In this document: positions 1 to 5,726 of the stretch, piece after piece
Layout of the letters: the number at the start of each line of letters is the position of its first letter
How positions within the stretch are numbered: position 1 is the stretch's first letter
Made by a program: the position numbers and the translations under genes
Assembly: GCA_945874515.1 (NCBI GenBank)
Contig: CAMCHA010000190.1
Location: forward strand, 1 to 5,726
Length of the DNA stretch: 5,726 bases
Reading direction: 5' to 3'
From: Asaia bogorensis
GTDB taxonomy: Bacteria > Pseudomonadota > Alphaproteobacteria > Acetobacterales > Acetobacteraceae
The notes under the pieces: generated by a model
The model's database searches: none
What the model saw: the letters and a program-made list of their open reading frames with translations, nothing else
Told to the model about the DNA's origin: nothing

Positions 1-1074
1 GCGGATTTCGGGCCGTTTCGCCTGAAATGGGAAAGGCATGGCGAATTCAGCCGCTTCATGGTGGTGGTCGCGGGCTCGGAGCCTGAGCCCTTCGCGGCGG
101 CTGCCATCCATGCCCTGCCGGCGGAATGGCTGAAAGCCTTGCCCGGCCAGGTGATCGCTGCCGCGCATGTCACGCTGCTGGCTTCCAAGGATGTGCCGCT
201 GGCCATCAGTGAAATCTCGCGGCGCTATTTTCGTGACCACATGCTGGTGGGCGGTCCACTGGCTGGCGGCCAGGCGCATGCCTTTACGGATTTTCGCATC
301 CAGGATGATGGTTTCAGCCGTTTCCTGATTTATGATGGCGGCATGTCGCCCTATCAGGCGGGGCGGCTCACGCAGCGCCTGCTTGAGATGGAAACCTACC
401 GCATCATGGCGCTGCTGGCGCTGCCTGTCGCGCAGGAAGTGGCGCCGCAAATTGGCGCGCATGAACGTGAATTGGCGGAAATCAGCGCGGCGCTGGTGGA
501 AGCGCAGGAAGCGGATGAACCGCTGCTGCTGCAACGCCTGACGCGCATGGCGGCGGAAGCGGAAAGCCGAGAATCGCGCCATCGTTTTCGCTTCTCCGCT
601 GCCGCTGCCTATTACGAATTGGTCCGCAACCGCATTCAGGAGTTGCGGGAGACGCGCATGGAAGGCATGCAGACCTTCGGTGAATTCACCGAACGTCGCC
701 TGGCGCCGGCCATGAATACCTGCCAGGCGGTCGGCGCACGGCAGGAAATGCTCTCCCAACGCGTGGCCCGTGCCACGCAACTTCTCTCCACACGTGTTGA
801 CATTACGCGAGAAAGACAGAACCAGGCCTTGCTCGCTTCCATGGAACGGCGCGCGCGTCAGCAGCTTCGGTTGCAGCAGGCGGTCGAAGGGTTTTCGGTG
901 GCCGCCATCACCTATTACGTGGTTGGGCTTGTTGCCTATCTGGCCAAGGGTTTGGCCATTTCTGGGGCCAACTTCCGCGAAGAAATCGTCACCAGTGTCG
1001 CCATTCCAGTCGTTGCTTTGGCTGTGGCGCTTGGTGTGCGCCGCTTCCGGCGCCGGACGGCAGAAAATGACTGA
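1..1074 (+). CDS. DUF3422 family membrane-anchored protein (5' truncated by window edge)
   Basis: The frame is open from base 1, so the start lies upstream; the ATG at 58 is internal, because the 19 codons before it (ending HGEFSRF) look like the conserved start region of DUF3422/COG4949 proteins. The 357 visible residues fit the C-terminal three quarters or more of that family, usually a little over 400 residues. Numbering from the first visible residue: a mixed alpha/beta N-terminal part, then long charged, Glu/Arg/Gln-rich helical stretches (about 150-220 and 245-295) that look coiled-coil forming, then two hydrophobic segments near 298-318 and 328-346, followed by an Arg-rich tail. This suggests a cytoplasmic domain anchored by a C-terminal membrane hairpin. 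No catalytic motif is visible and the molecular function is unknown. The gene ends 36 bases before crtB on the same strand with no terminator-like hairpin between, so co-transcription is plausible. The family assignment is from recall of its sequence pattern, not a search. Confidence 0.82.
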   Translation, partial: ADFGPFRLKWERHGEFSRFMVVVAGSEPEPFAAAAIHALPAEWLKALPGQVIAAAHVTLLASKDVPLAISEISRRYFRDHMLVGGPLAGGQAHAFTDFRIQDDGFSRFLIYDGGMSPYQAGRLTQRLLEMETYRIMALLALPVAQEVAPQIGAHERELAEISAALVEAQEADEPLLLQRLTRMAAEAESRESRHRFRFSAAAAYYELVRNRIQELRETRMEGMQTFGEFTERRLAPAMNTCQAVGARQEMLSQRVARATQLLSTRVDITRERQNQALLASMERRARQQLRLQQAVEGFSVAAITYYVVGLVAYLAKGLAISGANFREEIVTSVAIPVVALAVALGVRRFRRRTAEND

Positions 1075-1110
1075 AACAAAGAAAATTATCGAACATCTGA
1101 GGGGGTACGC

Positions 1111-2148
1111 ATGTCTGGACTGACCGGTATTTCTGCCGAAGATCTTGCGGCTTGCAACAAGCTGCTGGCGGGTGGTTCCAAAAGCTTCCGCGCCGCATCC
1201 TTCCTTTTGCCGCGCCGCATCGCTGCCCCGGCTGCTGCGCTTTATGCTTTTTGCCGTGTTGCGGATGACGCGATTGACATGAGCGATGACCCCACAGCGT
1301 CACTTGCGCTGCTGCAACAGCGCCTGGATGGTGCCTATGCCGGGCGGCCTTGGAATCACGTGGCAGATCGCGCTTTCGCGGCGGTTGTTGAGCAATATGG
1401 CGTACCGCGCGCCCTGCCGGCGGCGCTGCTGGAAGGCTTCGCCTGGGACGCCAAAGGCCAATTCTATGAAGATATCGCCGCGCTGGAAGCCTATGCGGCG
1501 CGCGTCGCGGCAACCGTCGGTGCCATGATGACGCTGCTGATGGGCGTGCGTTCACCGGAAGCCATTGCGCGCGCGTGCGATCTTGGCCTTGCCATGCAGC
1601 TTACCAATATTGCCCGTGATGTCGGCGAAGATGCCAAGGCAGGGCGGGTTTATCTGCCGCAATCCTGGCTGGCTGAGGAAGGGCTTTCGGCGGAAGGGCT
1701 GATCGCCAATCCTGTATTTTCCCCCGCGCTGGGTCGCGTGGTCGCGCGGCTGCTGGGGGCCGCGGAAGCACATTATCGCCGCGCTTGGCCCGGCATTGCG
1801 CTGCTGCCATGGGATTGCCGCCCAGGGATTGGTGCGGCGCGCTTGGTCTATGCCGAAATCGGGCGAGAGGTTGAACGCCAGGGTCTCGATTCTGTCTCTC
1901 GTCGTGCGGTGGTGTCCGGGCGGCGTAAGGCCTGGCTTTTGGCGCGTGCCGCCGGCGCGCTGGCCGCGCAACAGGATGGCGCAGATGTAGCGCCATCGCA
2001 CGCCACGCGCTTTCTGGTGGATGCAGTGCGCGCGGCCCCCGCACCCGAAGGGCCGCCACTTGGCGCGGGCTACGGCGAAAGGCTGGTTTGGGCGCTGGAA
2101 TTGATGGACCGCGCGGATCGTGAGACGCAATTTGCCGCGCGTGCATGA
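1111..2148 (+). CDS. crtB: 15-cis-phytoene synthase
   Basis: Condenses two geranylgeranyl diphosphates, via prephytoene diphosphate, to phytoene, the first committed step of carotenoid synthesis; a soluble or membrane-associated cytoplasmic enzyme of the squalene/phytoene synthase family. At 345 residues it is the usual length. Seen in the sequence: substrate-contact segment GGSKSF (21-26), YAFCRVADDAID (45-56) with the first Asp-rich motif DDAID at 52-56, the AMQLTNIARD segment (161-170), and the second Asp-rich motif D170-VGE-D174 followed by GRVYLP (178-183). Both Mg-diphosphate sites are therefore intact. The ATG is preceded by GAGGGGG at 1099-1105, five bases away, which fixes the start. 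It lies 36 bases after the DUF3422 gene. Its usual partner crtI is not adjacent, and crtE rather than crtI follows. The gap after it carries the promoter for crtE, so crtB probably belongs to the upstream transcription unit, possibly with read-through into crtEF. Confidence 0.95.
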   Translation: MSGLTGISAEDLAACNKLLAGGSKSFRAASFLLPRRIAAPAAALYAFCRVADDAIDMSDDPTASLALLQQRLDGAYAGRPWNHVADRAFAAVVEQYGVPRALPAALLEGFAWDAKGQFYEDIAALEAYAARVAATVGAMMTLLMGVRSPEAIARACDLGLAMQLTNIARDVGEDAKAGRVYLPQSWLAEEGLSAEGLIANPVFSPALGRVVARLLGAAEAHYRRAWPGIALLPWDCRPGIGAARLVYAEIGREVERQGLDSVSRRAVVSGRRKAWLLARAAGALAAQQDGADVAPSHATRFLVDAVRAAPAPEGPPLGAGYGERLVWALELMDRADRETQFAARA

Positions 2149-2155
2149 AAAAGCC

Positions 2156-2185
2156 TTGACATGAGTGTCAAGATAACTGGACAAT
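2156..2185 (+). promoter_or_regulatory. Sigma70-like promoter of crtEF
   Basis: A consensus -35 hexamer TTGACA (2156-2161) is followed after 18 bases by GACAAT (2180-2185), which matches four of six -10 positions. Transcription would begin near 2192, giving a leader of about 60 bases before the crtE ATG. The element sits in the AT-richer crtB-crtE gap and is interleaved with the TGT-N12-ACA operator. The -35 hexamer is also the left arm of TTGACA-TGAG-TGTCAA (2156-2171), so -35 and operator share bases. The start point is an inference. Confidence 0.6.
2166..2183. promoter_or_regulatory. PpsR/CrtJ-type operator upstream of crtE
   Basis: TGTCAAGATAACTGGACA is an exact TGT-N12-ACA palindrome, with extended arms TGTC and GACA. 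This is the established recognition pattern of the redox/light-responsive repressor PpsR (CrtJ), which silences bch, crt and puc genes under aerobic conditions. It lies between the -35 and -10 elements of the proposed crtE promoter, where bound repressor would block RNA polymerase. That the host has PpsR is inferred, because its gene is not in this window. A weaker AGT-N12-ACA (2191-2208) follows after seven bases and might be a low-affinity second site. Confidence 0.8.
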
Positions 2186-2253
2186 CCATGAGTATCAAAA
2201 AACTTACATAGGGCTGCCGCGACATGCTTGCGTCACCCCTTGGGAGGTAACGC

Positions 2254-3120
2254 ATGGACGCCTTGGCCCGTATCGAGAGCAGCCTCGCAGACGCGGTGCT
2301 CTCCGCCGAGACGAGTGGCACCCCGCCCCGCCTCGCCGCCGCCCTGCGGCACGCGGTTTTCCCGAAAGGGGCGCGCATTCGCCCGCGCCTGACGCTTGCT
2401 GTTGCGGCGGCTTGCGGTGATGACCAGCCAAGGCTTGCCGGCGCTGCTGCGGCGGCGATTGAGCTGCTGCATTGCGCCAGCCTAGTTCATGATGACCTGC
2501 CCTGTTTTGACGATGCGGATATGCGCCGGGGTCGGCCTTCTGTGCATCGTGCCTTTGGCGAACCGCTGGCGGTACTCGCCGGGGATGCCTTGATTGTGCT
2601 GGCGTTCCAAACCGTGGCGCGGGCCGGCTGCGGCGCGCCGGAACGGCTTGGCCCGGTGATCAATGCCATTGGCGATGGCGTCGGCGTGCCCTTTGGCATT
2701 GTTGCCGGGCAGGCCTGGGAATGTGAACCGCGCGCCGATCTTTCCGAATATCAGCGGCAAAAGACCGGGGCGCTTTTCGCGGCCGCTTCCGTGGCCGGCG
2801 CTGCTGCGGCAGGTGTGGCCGACGCCGAAGCCTGGCGCCTGCTGGGGGATCGGCTGGGTGAGGCCTTCCAGGTTGCCGATGACCTGCGTGATGCGGTGGA
2901 AGATGAGGCCAGCATTGGCAAGCCCGTTGGGCGCGACAAGGCACTCGGCCGGCCAAGTGCCGTGCTGCAATTGGGCCTGGATGGCGCGGTGGCGCGGCTG
3001 AAGACGCTTGCCAATGCGGCGGTGGAGTCGATTCCAGCCTGCCCCGGCCGCACCTTGCTGCGTGCGGCCATGCTGGAAGAAGTGGGCCGGCTTTTGCCGC
3101 GCAAACTGGCCTCAGCCTGA
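2254..3120 (+). CDS. crtE: Geranylgeranyl diphosphate synthase
   Basis: Chain-elongating trans-prenyltransferase that builds C20 geranylgeranyl diphosphate from C5 units, the precursor of both phytoene and the bacteriochlorophyll tail. Its 288 residues match the family length. Visible: KGARIRPRL (38-46), the first Asp-rich motif with flanks HDDLPCFDDADMRRG (79-93, Asp80/81 and Asp86/87), GQ (152-153), KT (170-171), and the second Asp-rich motif FQVADDLRD (205-213; Asp209, 210, 213). The residue five before the first Asp is Ala75, where short-chain FPP synthases such as IspA carry an aromatic residue; this favours a C20 product (inference). The start is fixed by GGGAGG at 2242-2247, six bases before the ATG. 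A promoter and a PpsR/CrtJ-type palindrome lie just upstream. crtF begins three bases after the stop, so the two are translationally close and surely one operon. An IspA-like FPP synthase is the main alternative, but the carotenoid/Bchl context argues against it. Confidence 0.93.
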   Translation: MDALARIESSLADAVLSAETSGTPPRLAAALRHAVFPKGARIRPRLTLAVAAACGDDQPRLAGAAAAAIELLHCASLVHDDLPCFDDADMRRGRPSVHRAFGEPLAVLAGDALIVLAFQTVARAGCGAPERLGPVINAIGDGVGVPFGIVAGQAWECEPRADLSEYQRQKTGALFAAASVAGAAAAGVADAEAWRLLGDRLGEAFQVADDLRDAVEDEASIGKPVGRDKALGRPSAVLQLGLDGAVARLKTLANAAVESIPACPGRTLLRAAMLEEVGRLLPRKLASA

Positions 3121-3123
3121 ACC

Positions 3124-4290
3124 ATGGCGAGGGCCATGCCGCTGCCCCCGGAAAGGGCTGAGGGGGATCAGGGGTTGTCCTGGTCTGATCGTTTCAGCGC
3201 CTGGCGCGAATCTCTCACCGCGCGCCCTGGTTTCCGTGCTTGGGCCGCGCGTTTTCCGCTGACCCGCCCGCTGGCACGCCGCCGCGCGCGGGAATTGTTC
3301 GATCTCTGCGCTGGCTTTGTCTATTCGCAGGTACTGGCCGCCTGTGTGCGGCTGAAACTGTTTGAGGCTTTGCACGAAGCGCCGACGGAAGAAGGCGCCT
3401 TGGCAGCGCGACTCGGGCTTTCGCCTGAAGCGATGAGCCGGCTTTTGGTGGCGGCCGAATCGCTCCGGCTCGTGCGCCGGCGGGCGGATGGCGCCTGGGT
3501 GCTTGGCGAATTGGGCGCGGCCATGATCGGCAATCCCGGCATCGCCGCCATGGTGGAACACCATGCCATGCTCTACGCCGATCTGGCGGACCCGGTGGAA
3601 TTGCTCCGCCGCGAAAGGGGTGGCACGGCGCTCGCGCAATACTGGGCCTATGCCGGCGCCGCGCAGCCAGGGGCGCTGCCGGGCGAGAAAGTTTCTGAGT
3701 ACACGGCCTTGATGGCGGCCAGCCAGCCCATGGTGGCGCAGGAAGTATTGGCGGCTTACCGCTTTGGCCAGCATCGGCGGCTGATGGATGTGGGCGGCGG
3801 CAGCGGCGCCTTTCTGACCGCCGTTGGTAAGGCGAACCCCTGGCTTGATCTGCTGCTGTTTGACCTGCCGGCGGTGGCCGAACAGGGCCGGCAGCGCTTT
3901 GCCCGTGAAGGGCTTTCCGATCGCGCGATGGCGATGGGCGGGGATTTCACCACCGATTCGCTGCCCTTGGGCGCCGATATCATCAGCCTGGTGCGCGTGC
4001 TGCACGATCATGATGATGATGTGGTGCAAGCCCTGCTGCGGCGCGTGCGCGCAGCCCTGCCAAAGGGCGGACGGGTGCTGATTGCCGAACCCATGGCTGG
4101 CACCGCGGGCGCCGAGCCCATGGGCGGCGCTTATTTCGGCTTTTACCTGCTTGCGATGGGTAGGGGCCGCCCGCGTCGGCCGGATGAACTGGCCGCGATG
4201 CTGACCTCCGCCGGCTTCACCGGGGCGCGCTTGATGCCCACCGATACGCCGCTGTTGACCCGGGTGATGCAAGCCGATGCGACAAGTTGA
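3124..4290 (+). CDS. crtF: Hydroxyneurosporene (carotenoid 1-hydroxyl) O-methyltransferase
   Basis: SAM-dependent methylation of the tertiary 1-hydroxyl of acyclic carotenoids, giving the methoxy groups of spheroidene- or spirilloxanthin-type pigments. 388 residues, close to known CrtF proteins. Domains: a variable leader (1-20), a winged-helix dimerisation domain (about 55-130, with LFDLCAGFVYSQVLAA at 58-73), and a Rossmann methyltransferase domain with SAM loop DVGGGSG (222-228), FDLP (246-249), GDF (273-275) and LVRVLHDHDDD (289-299). His294 in LHD aligns with the general-base His of plant-type small-molecule O-methyltransferases. The ATG lies three bases after the crtE stop with no clear Shine-Dalgarno, consistent with translational coupling. 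An in-frame ATG at 3136 and a TTG at 3175 behind a GAGGGGGA-type purine run are possible later starts; they would remove only the non-conserved leader. Which pathway branch it serves cannot be told without crtC, crtD and crtA. Confidence 0.94.
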   Translation: MARAMPLPPERAEGDQGLSWSDRFSAWRESLTARPGFRAWAARFPLTRPLARRRARELFDLCAGFVYSQVLAACVRLKLFEALHEAPTEEGALAARLGLSPEAMSRLLVAAESLRLVRRRADGAWVLGELGAAMIGNPGIAAMVEHHAMLYADLADPVELLRRERGGTALAQYWAYAGAAQPGALPGEKVSEYTALMAASQPMVAQEVLAAYRFGQHRRLMDVGGGSGAFLTAVGKANPWLDLLLFDLPAVAEQGRQRFAREGLSDRAMAMGGDFTTDSLPLGADIISLVRVLHDHDDDVVQALLRRVRAALPKGGRVLIAEPMAGTAGAEPMGGAYFGFYLLAMGRGRPRRPDELAAMLTSAGFTGARLMPTDTPLLTRVMQADATS

Positions 4291-4309
4291 AGTGACATGA
4301 TTCTTTTAT

Positions 4310-4327
4310 TGTCAATTTGACTTGACA
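4310..4327. promoter_or_regulatory. PpsR/CrtJ-type operator, proximal copy, upstream of bchC
   Basis: TGTCAATTTGACTTGACA is an exact TGT-N12-ACA match with six-base inverted arms TGTCAA and TTGACA, the strongest palindrome in the window. The bchC promoter is a classical CrtJ/PpsR target in Rhodobacter, and the position here, 49 bases before the GTG start, fits that role. The right arm TTGACA doubles as a consensus -35 element. The repressor itself is inferred, not seen. Confidence 0.85.
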
Positions 4328-4349
4328 GAGACAAGCGTCACAGTAGAGT
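4322..4349 (+). promoter_or_regulatory. Sigma70-like promoter of bchCX
   Basis: Consensus -35 TTGACA (4322-4327), a 16-base spacer, and TAGAGT (4344-4349), four of six matches to the -10 consensus. The start would fall near 4356, leaving a short leader of about 20 bases that carries the AGGGGGAG ribosome binding site. The -35 lies in the perfect operator and the -10 in the degenerate one, so a pair of bound repressors would cover both core elements. The -10 assignment is the weaker part. Confidence 0.5.
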
Positions 4350-4353
4350 TACA
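4336..4353. promoter_or_regulatory. Degenerate second PpsR/CrtJ-type site upstream of bchC
   Basis: CGTCACAGTAGAGTTACA differs from TGT-N12-ACA only at the first base. It begins exactly eight bases after the perfect site ends (gap 4328-4335). Paired palindromes eight bases apart are the known cooperative arrangement for CrtJ at Rhodobacter capsulatus bchC, which makes this weaker match credible despite its mismatch. It covers the presumed -10 element. Confidence 0.5.
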
Positions 4354-4360
4354 AAACCCA

Positions 4361-4368
4361 AGGGGGAG
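4361..4368 (+). promoter_or_regulatory. Ribosome binding site that fixes the bchC GTG start
   Basis: AGGGGGAG lies seven bases before GTG 4376. No comparable purine run precedes the in-frame TTG at 4322, which is itself part of the operator/-35 sequence. This decides the start in favour of the 313-residue product. Confidence 0.8.
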
Positions 4369-4375
4369 TCCAAGA

Positions 4376-5317
4376 GTGGAAACACTCGCTATCCTGCTCA
4401 GCGCACCCGAACAGCTCTCGCTGTCGCGACTGAAATTGACGCCGCCAGGCGCGCAGGATGTTGTCGTGGACATTGATTGGAGCGGCATCAGCACCGGAAC
4501 AGAACGTCTGCTCTGGTCTGGGCGCATGCCATCCTTTCCCGGCATGGGTTACCCGCTGGTGCCTGGTTACGAATCCGTGGGCCGAGTGGTCCAGGCGGGC
4601 GCGGAAGCCGGCAGACAATTGGGTGAAGCGGTTTTTGTGCCTGGCGCACGTTGCTTTGGCGATATTCGCGGATTGTTTGGTGGCGCTGCTGCGCGGCTTG
4701 TTGTGGCAGGTGCGCGCGTAACACCAGTTGATCCGGCGCTTGGTGCGGATGCCGTGCTTTTGGCGCTGGCGGCGACGGCGCATCACGCCATCATGCTGCC
4801 GCACGCAGCCATTCCGGAATTGATCATCGGCCATGGCGTATTGGGGCGCCTGCTGGCGCGCATTGTTATCGCTGCCGGCCATCCCGCACCGATTGTCTGG
4901 GAAACCAACCCAGCGCGGCGCGATGACGGCCAGGGCTATGTGGTCTGCGATCCGGCGGAAGATACGCGGCGCGATTATCGCGCGATTTGTGACGTAAGCG
5001 GCGATTCTGCGCTGTTGGATGCGCTGATTGCGCGCTTGGCCCCTGGTGGCGTGGTGACACTGGCTGGTTTTTACAGCGCGCCGCTTTCCTTCGCCTTTCC
5101 TGCAGCCTTCATGCGTGAAGCGCGCATCGCCATCGCTGCAGAATGGAAGCAGACCGATCTGGATGCGGTGAATGCGTTGATATCGTCTGGCAGGCTTTCG
5201 TTGGCTGGGCTGATCACGCATCGCGCCGCCGCTGATGACGCGCCGCAAGCTTATCGTCAGGCTTTCGAAGATCCTGCTTGCCTCAAAATGGTTCTGGACT
5301 GGAGAAACAAACAATGA
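4376..5317 (+). CDS. bchC: 3-hydroxyethyl bacteriochlorophyllide a dehydrogenase
   Basis: Oxidises the C3 1-hydroxyethyl side chain of the bacteriochlorin to the acetyl group of bacteriochlorophyllide a, a late NAD-dependent step. It belongs to the medium-chain dehydrogenase superfamily. From the GTG start it has 313 residues, matching known BchC proteins. Visible: the BchC hallmark WSGISTGTERLLWSGRMP (35-52), YPLVPGYESVGRV (59-71), where GYESVG stands at the place of the GHE-x-x-G of zinc alcohol dehydrogenases, and the nucleotide-binding turn IGHGVLGRLLARI (151-163). The GTG is preferred because AGGGGGAG (4361-4368) sits seven bases before it and the product then begins ETLAILL, like other BchC. 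An in-frame TTG at 4322 is only the -35-like hexamer of the promoter. The 3' end overlaps the bchX start by four bases (ATGA). A PpsR/CrtJ-type tandem operator precedes the gene. Confidence 0.96.
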   Translation: METLAILLSAPEQLSLSRLKLTPPGAQDVVVDIDWSGISTGTERLLWSGRMPSFPGMGYPLVPGYESVGRVVQAGAEAGRQLGEAVFVPGARCFGDIRGLFGGAAARLVVAGARVTPVDPALGADAVLLALAATAHHAIMLPHAAIPELIIGHGVLGRLLARIVIAAGHPAPIVWETNPARRDDGQGYVVCDPAEDTRRDYRAICDVSGDSALLDALIARLAPGGVVTLAGFYSAPLSFAFPAAFMREARIAIAAEWKQTDLDAVNALISSGRLSLAGLITHRAAADDAPQAYRQAFEDPACLKMVLDWRNKQ

Positions 5318-5726
5318 ATGCTGTCCCGGGGAAGCCAAACGCTCCATCCATGAGTGGTATGCATGATGCGCTGCGCGCAGAAGCATCGCTGGCGCCTGAT
5401 CCTGTGCAGACCTCACCGGCTGCCAAGCAAACCCAGATCATCGCCATTTATGGCAAGGGTGGTATCGGTAAATCCTTCACGCTCGCGAATCTGAGCTACA
5501 TGATGGCGCAGCAAGGCAAGCGCGTTTTGTTGATTGGTTGCGACCCGAAAAGTGACACAACGTCCTTGCTGTTTGGCGGGCGTTCCTGCCCAACCATCAT
5601 TGAAACATCATCGAAGAAGAAAGCCGCCGGTGAGGCTGTTGCTATCGGCGATGTCTGCTTCAAGCGCGATGGTGTTTTCGCCATGGAATTGGGTGGCCCG
5701 GAAGTGGGCCGTGGTTGCGGTGGGCG
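5314..5726 (+). CDS. bchX: Chlorophyllide a reductase iron protein, subunit X (3' truncated by window edge)
   Basis: ATP-dependent reductase component of chlorophyllide a oxidoreductase: a NifH-like homodimer that passes electrons from its [4Fe-4S] cluster to BchYZ, which reduces ring B to make the bacteriochlorin. 137 complete codons are visible. A roughly 40-residue N-terminal extension, absent from BchL and NifH but usual in BchX, precedes IIAIYGKGGIGKSFT (42-56) with the P-loop at 47-54. Next comes GCDPKSDTT (75-83, the switch I-side Asp/Lys region), then CPTIIET (92-98), DVCFKRDGVFAMELGGPE (113-130) and GRGCGG (132-137); Cys135 corresponds to the first cluster ligand of the family. The second ligand lies beyond the window. 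The ATG overlaps the bchC stop as ATGA; GGAG at 5301-5304, nine bases before it, is the likely ribosome binding site. The overlap implies coupled translation with bchC; bchY and bchZ are expected next. Confidence 0.97.
   Translation, partial: MNAVPGKPNAPSMSGMHDALRAEASLAPDPVQTSPAAKQTQIIAIYGKGGIGKSFTLANLSYMMAQQGKRVLLIGCDPKSDTTSLLFGGRSCPTIIETSSKKKAAGEAVAIGDVCFKRDGVFAMELGGPEVGRGCGG

Noticed and set aside
2188..2211. Seven-codon mini-frame (MSIKKLT) in the crtE leader, a possible leader peptide
   Set aside because: No Shine-Dalgarno precedes it, and the proposed transcription start near 2192 would fall after its ATG. No attenuator hairpins are seen.
2224..2250. Eight-codon mini-frame (MLASPLGR) ending in the crtE ribosome binding site
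   Set aside because: It has no ribosome binding site of its own, and short frames of this size are expected by chance.
4003..4023. GAT triplet run in crtF (CAC GAT CAT GAT GAT GAT GTG), considered as a microsatellite
   Set aside because: It encodes the LHDHDDDV segment holding the catalytic-site His294, a conserved part of the family, so it is coding constraint rather than a variable repeat.
3112..4272. 386-codon open frame on the - strand opposite crtF
   Set aside because: It lies opposite nearly all of crtF, whose motifs are clear. The antisense product is rich in His, Arg, Gln and Gly, typical of GC-rich shadow frames, with no recognisable domain.
4293..4314. TGACA-N12-TGTCA with a T-rich stretch after crtF, considered as a terminator
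   Set aside because: The five-base arms are AT-rich with a 12-base loop and no T-tract follows the second arm. The symmetry is better explained by regulatory half-sites, and read-through from crtEF into bchC is the usual superoperon behaviour.
4349..5416. 355-codon open frame on the - strand opposite bchC and the bchX start
   Set aside because: It is a shadow of bchC; the composition is Arg/His/Gln-rich and no domain or ribosome binding site supports it.

Overview
The window is a stretch of a purple-bacterial photosynthesis gene cluster, with every gene on the + strand: the 3' part of a DUF3422 membrane-anchored protein gene, then crtB, crtE, crtF, bchC and the 5' part of bchX. GC-rich coding sequence, the crtEF-bchCX order typical of anoxygenic phototrophic proteobacteria, and the presence of CrtF and BchC all point to an alphaproteobacterium. 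A Rhodospirillales/Acetobacteraceae-type host is my best guess but cannot be proven from this window.

Layout: 1-1074 is a DUF3422 gene cut by the window edge. After a 36-base gap with a good ribosome binding site comes crtB (1111-2148, phytoene synthase). A 105-base AT-richer gap (2149-2253) then holds a sigma70-like promoter and a perfect TGT-N12-ACA palindrome of the PpsR/CrtJ type. It is followed by crtE (2254-3120, GGPP synthase) and, 3 bases later, crtF (3124-4290, carotenoid 1-hydroxyl O-methyltransferase). A second regulatory gap (4291-4375) has a perfect PpsR/CrtJ palindrome, plus a one-mismatch copy exactly 8 bases downstream, placed over the presumed -35 and -10 elements. bchC (GTG start at 4376, to 5317) and bchX (from 5314, running off the window) follow with an ATGA stop/start overlap. 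No gene-free stretch exceeds 300 bases.

How the genes work together: CrtE makes geranylgeranyl diphosphate, the branch point that feeds both CrtB (carotenoid backbone) and the phytyl tail of bacteriochlorophyll. CrtF methylates the acyclic hydroxylated carotenoids of the spheroidene/spirilloxanthin branch. BchX (with BchY and BchZ, expected downstream) reduces ring B of the chlorin, and BchC oxidises the 3-hydroxyethyl group to acetyl. The crtEF and bchCX units are laid out as a read-through superoperon with two internal promoters, each apparently under an oxygen/light-responsive repressor.

I see no evidence of a wholly new system. The most useful observations are the two promoter architectures, the placement of crtB (without crtI, crtC or crtD) directly before crtE, and the linkage of an uncharacterised DUF3422 membrane protein to crtB.
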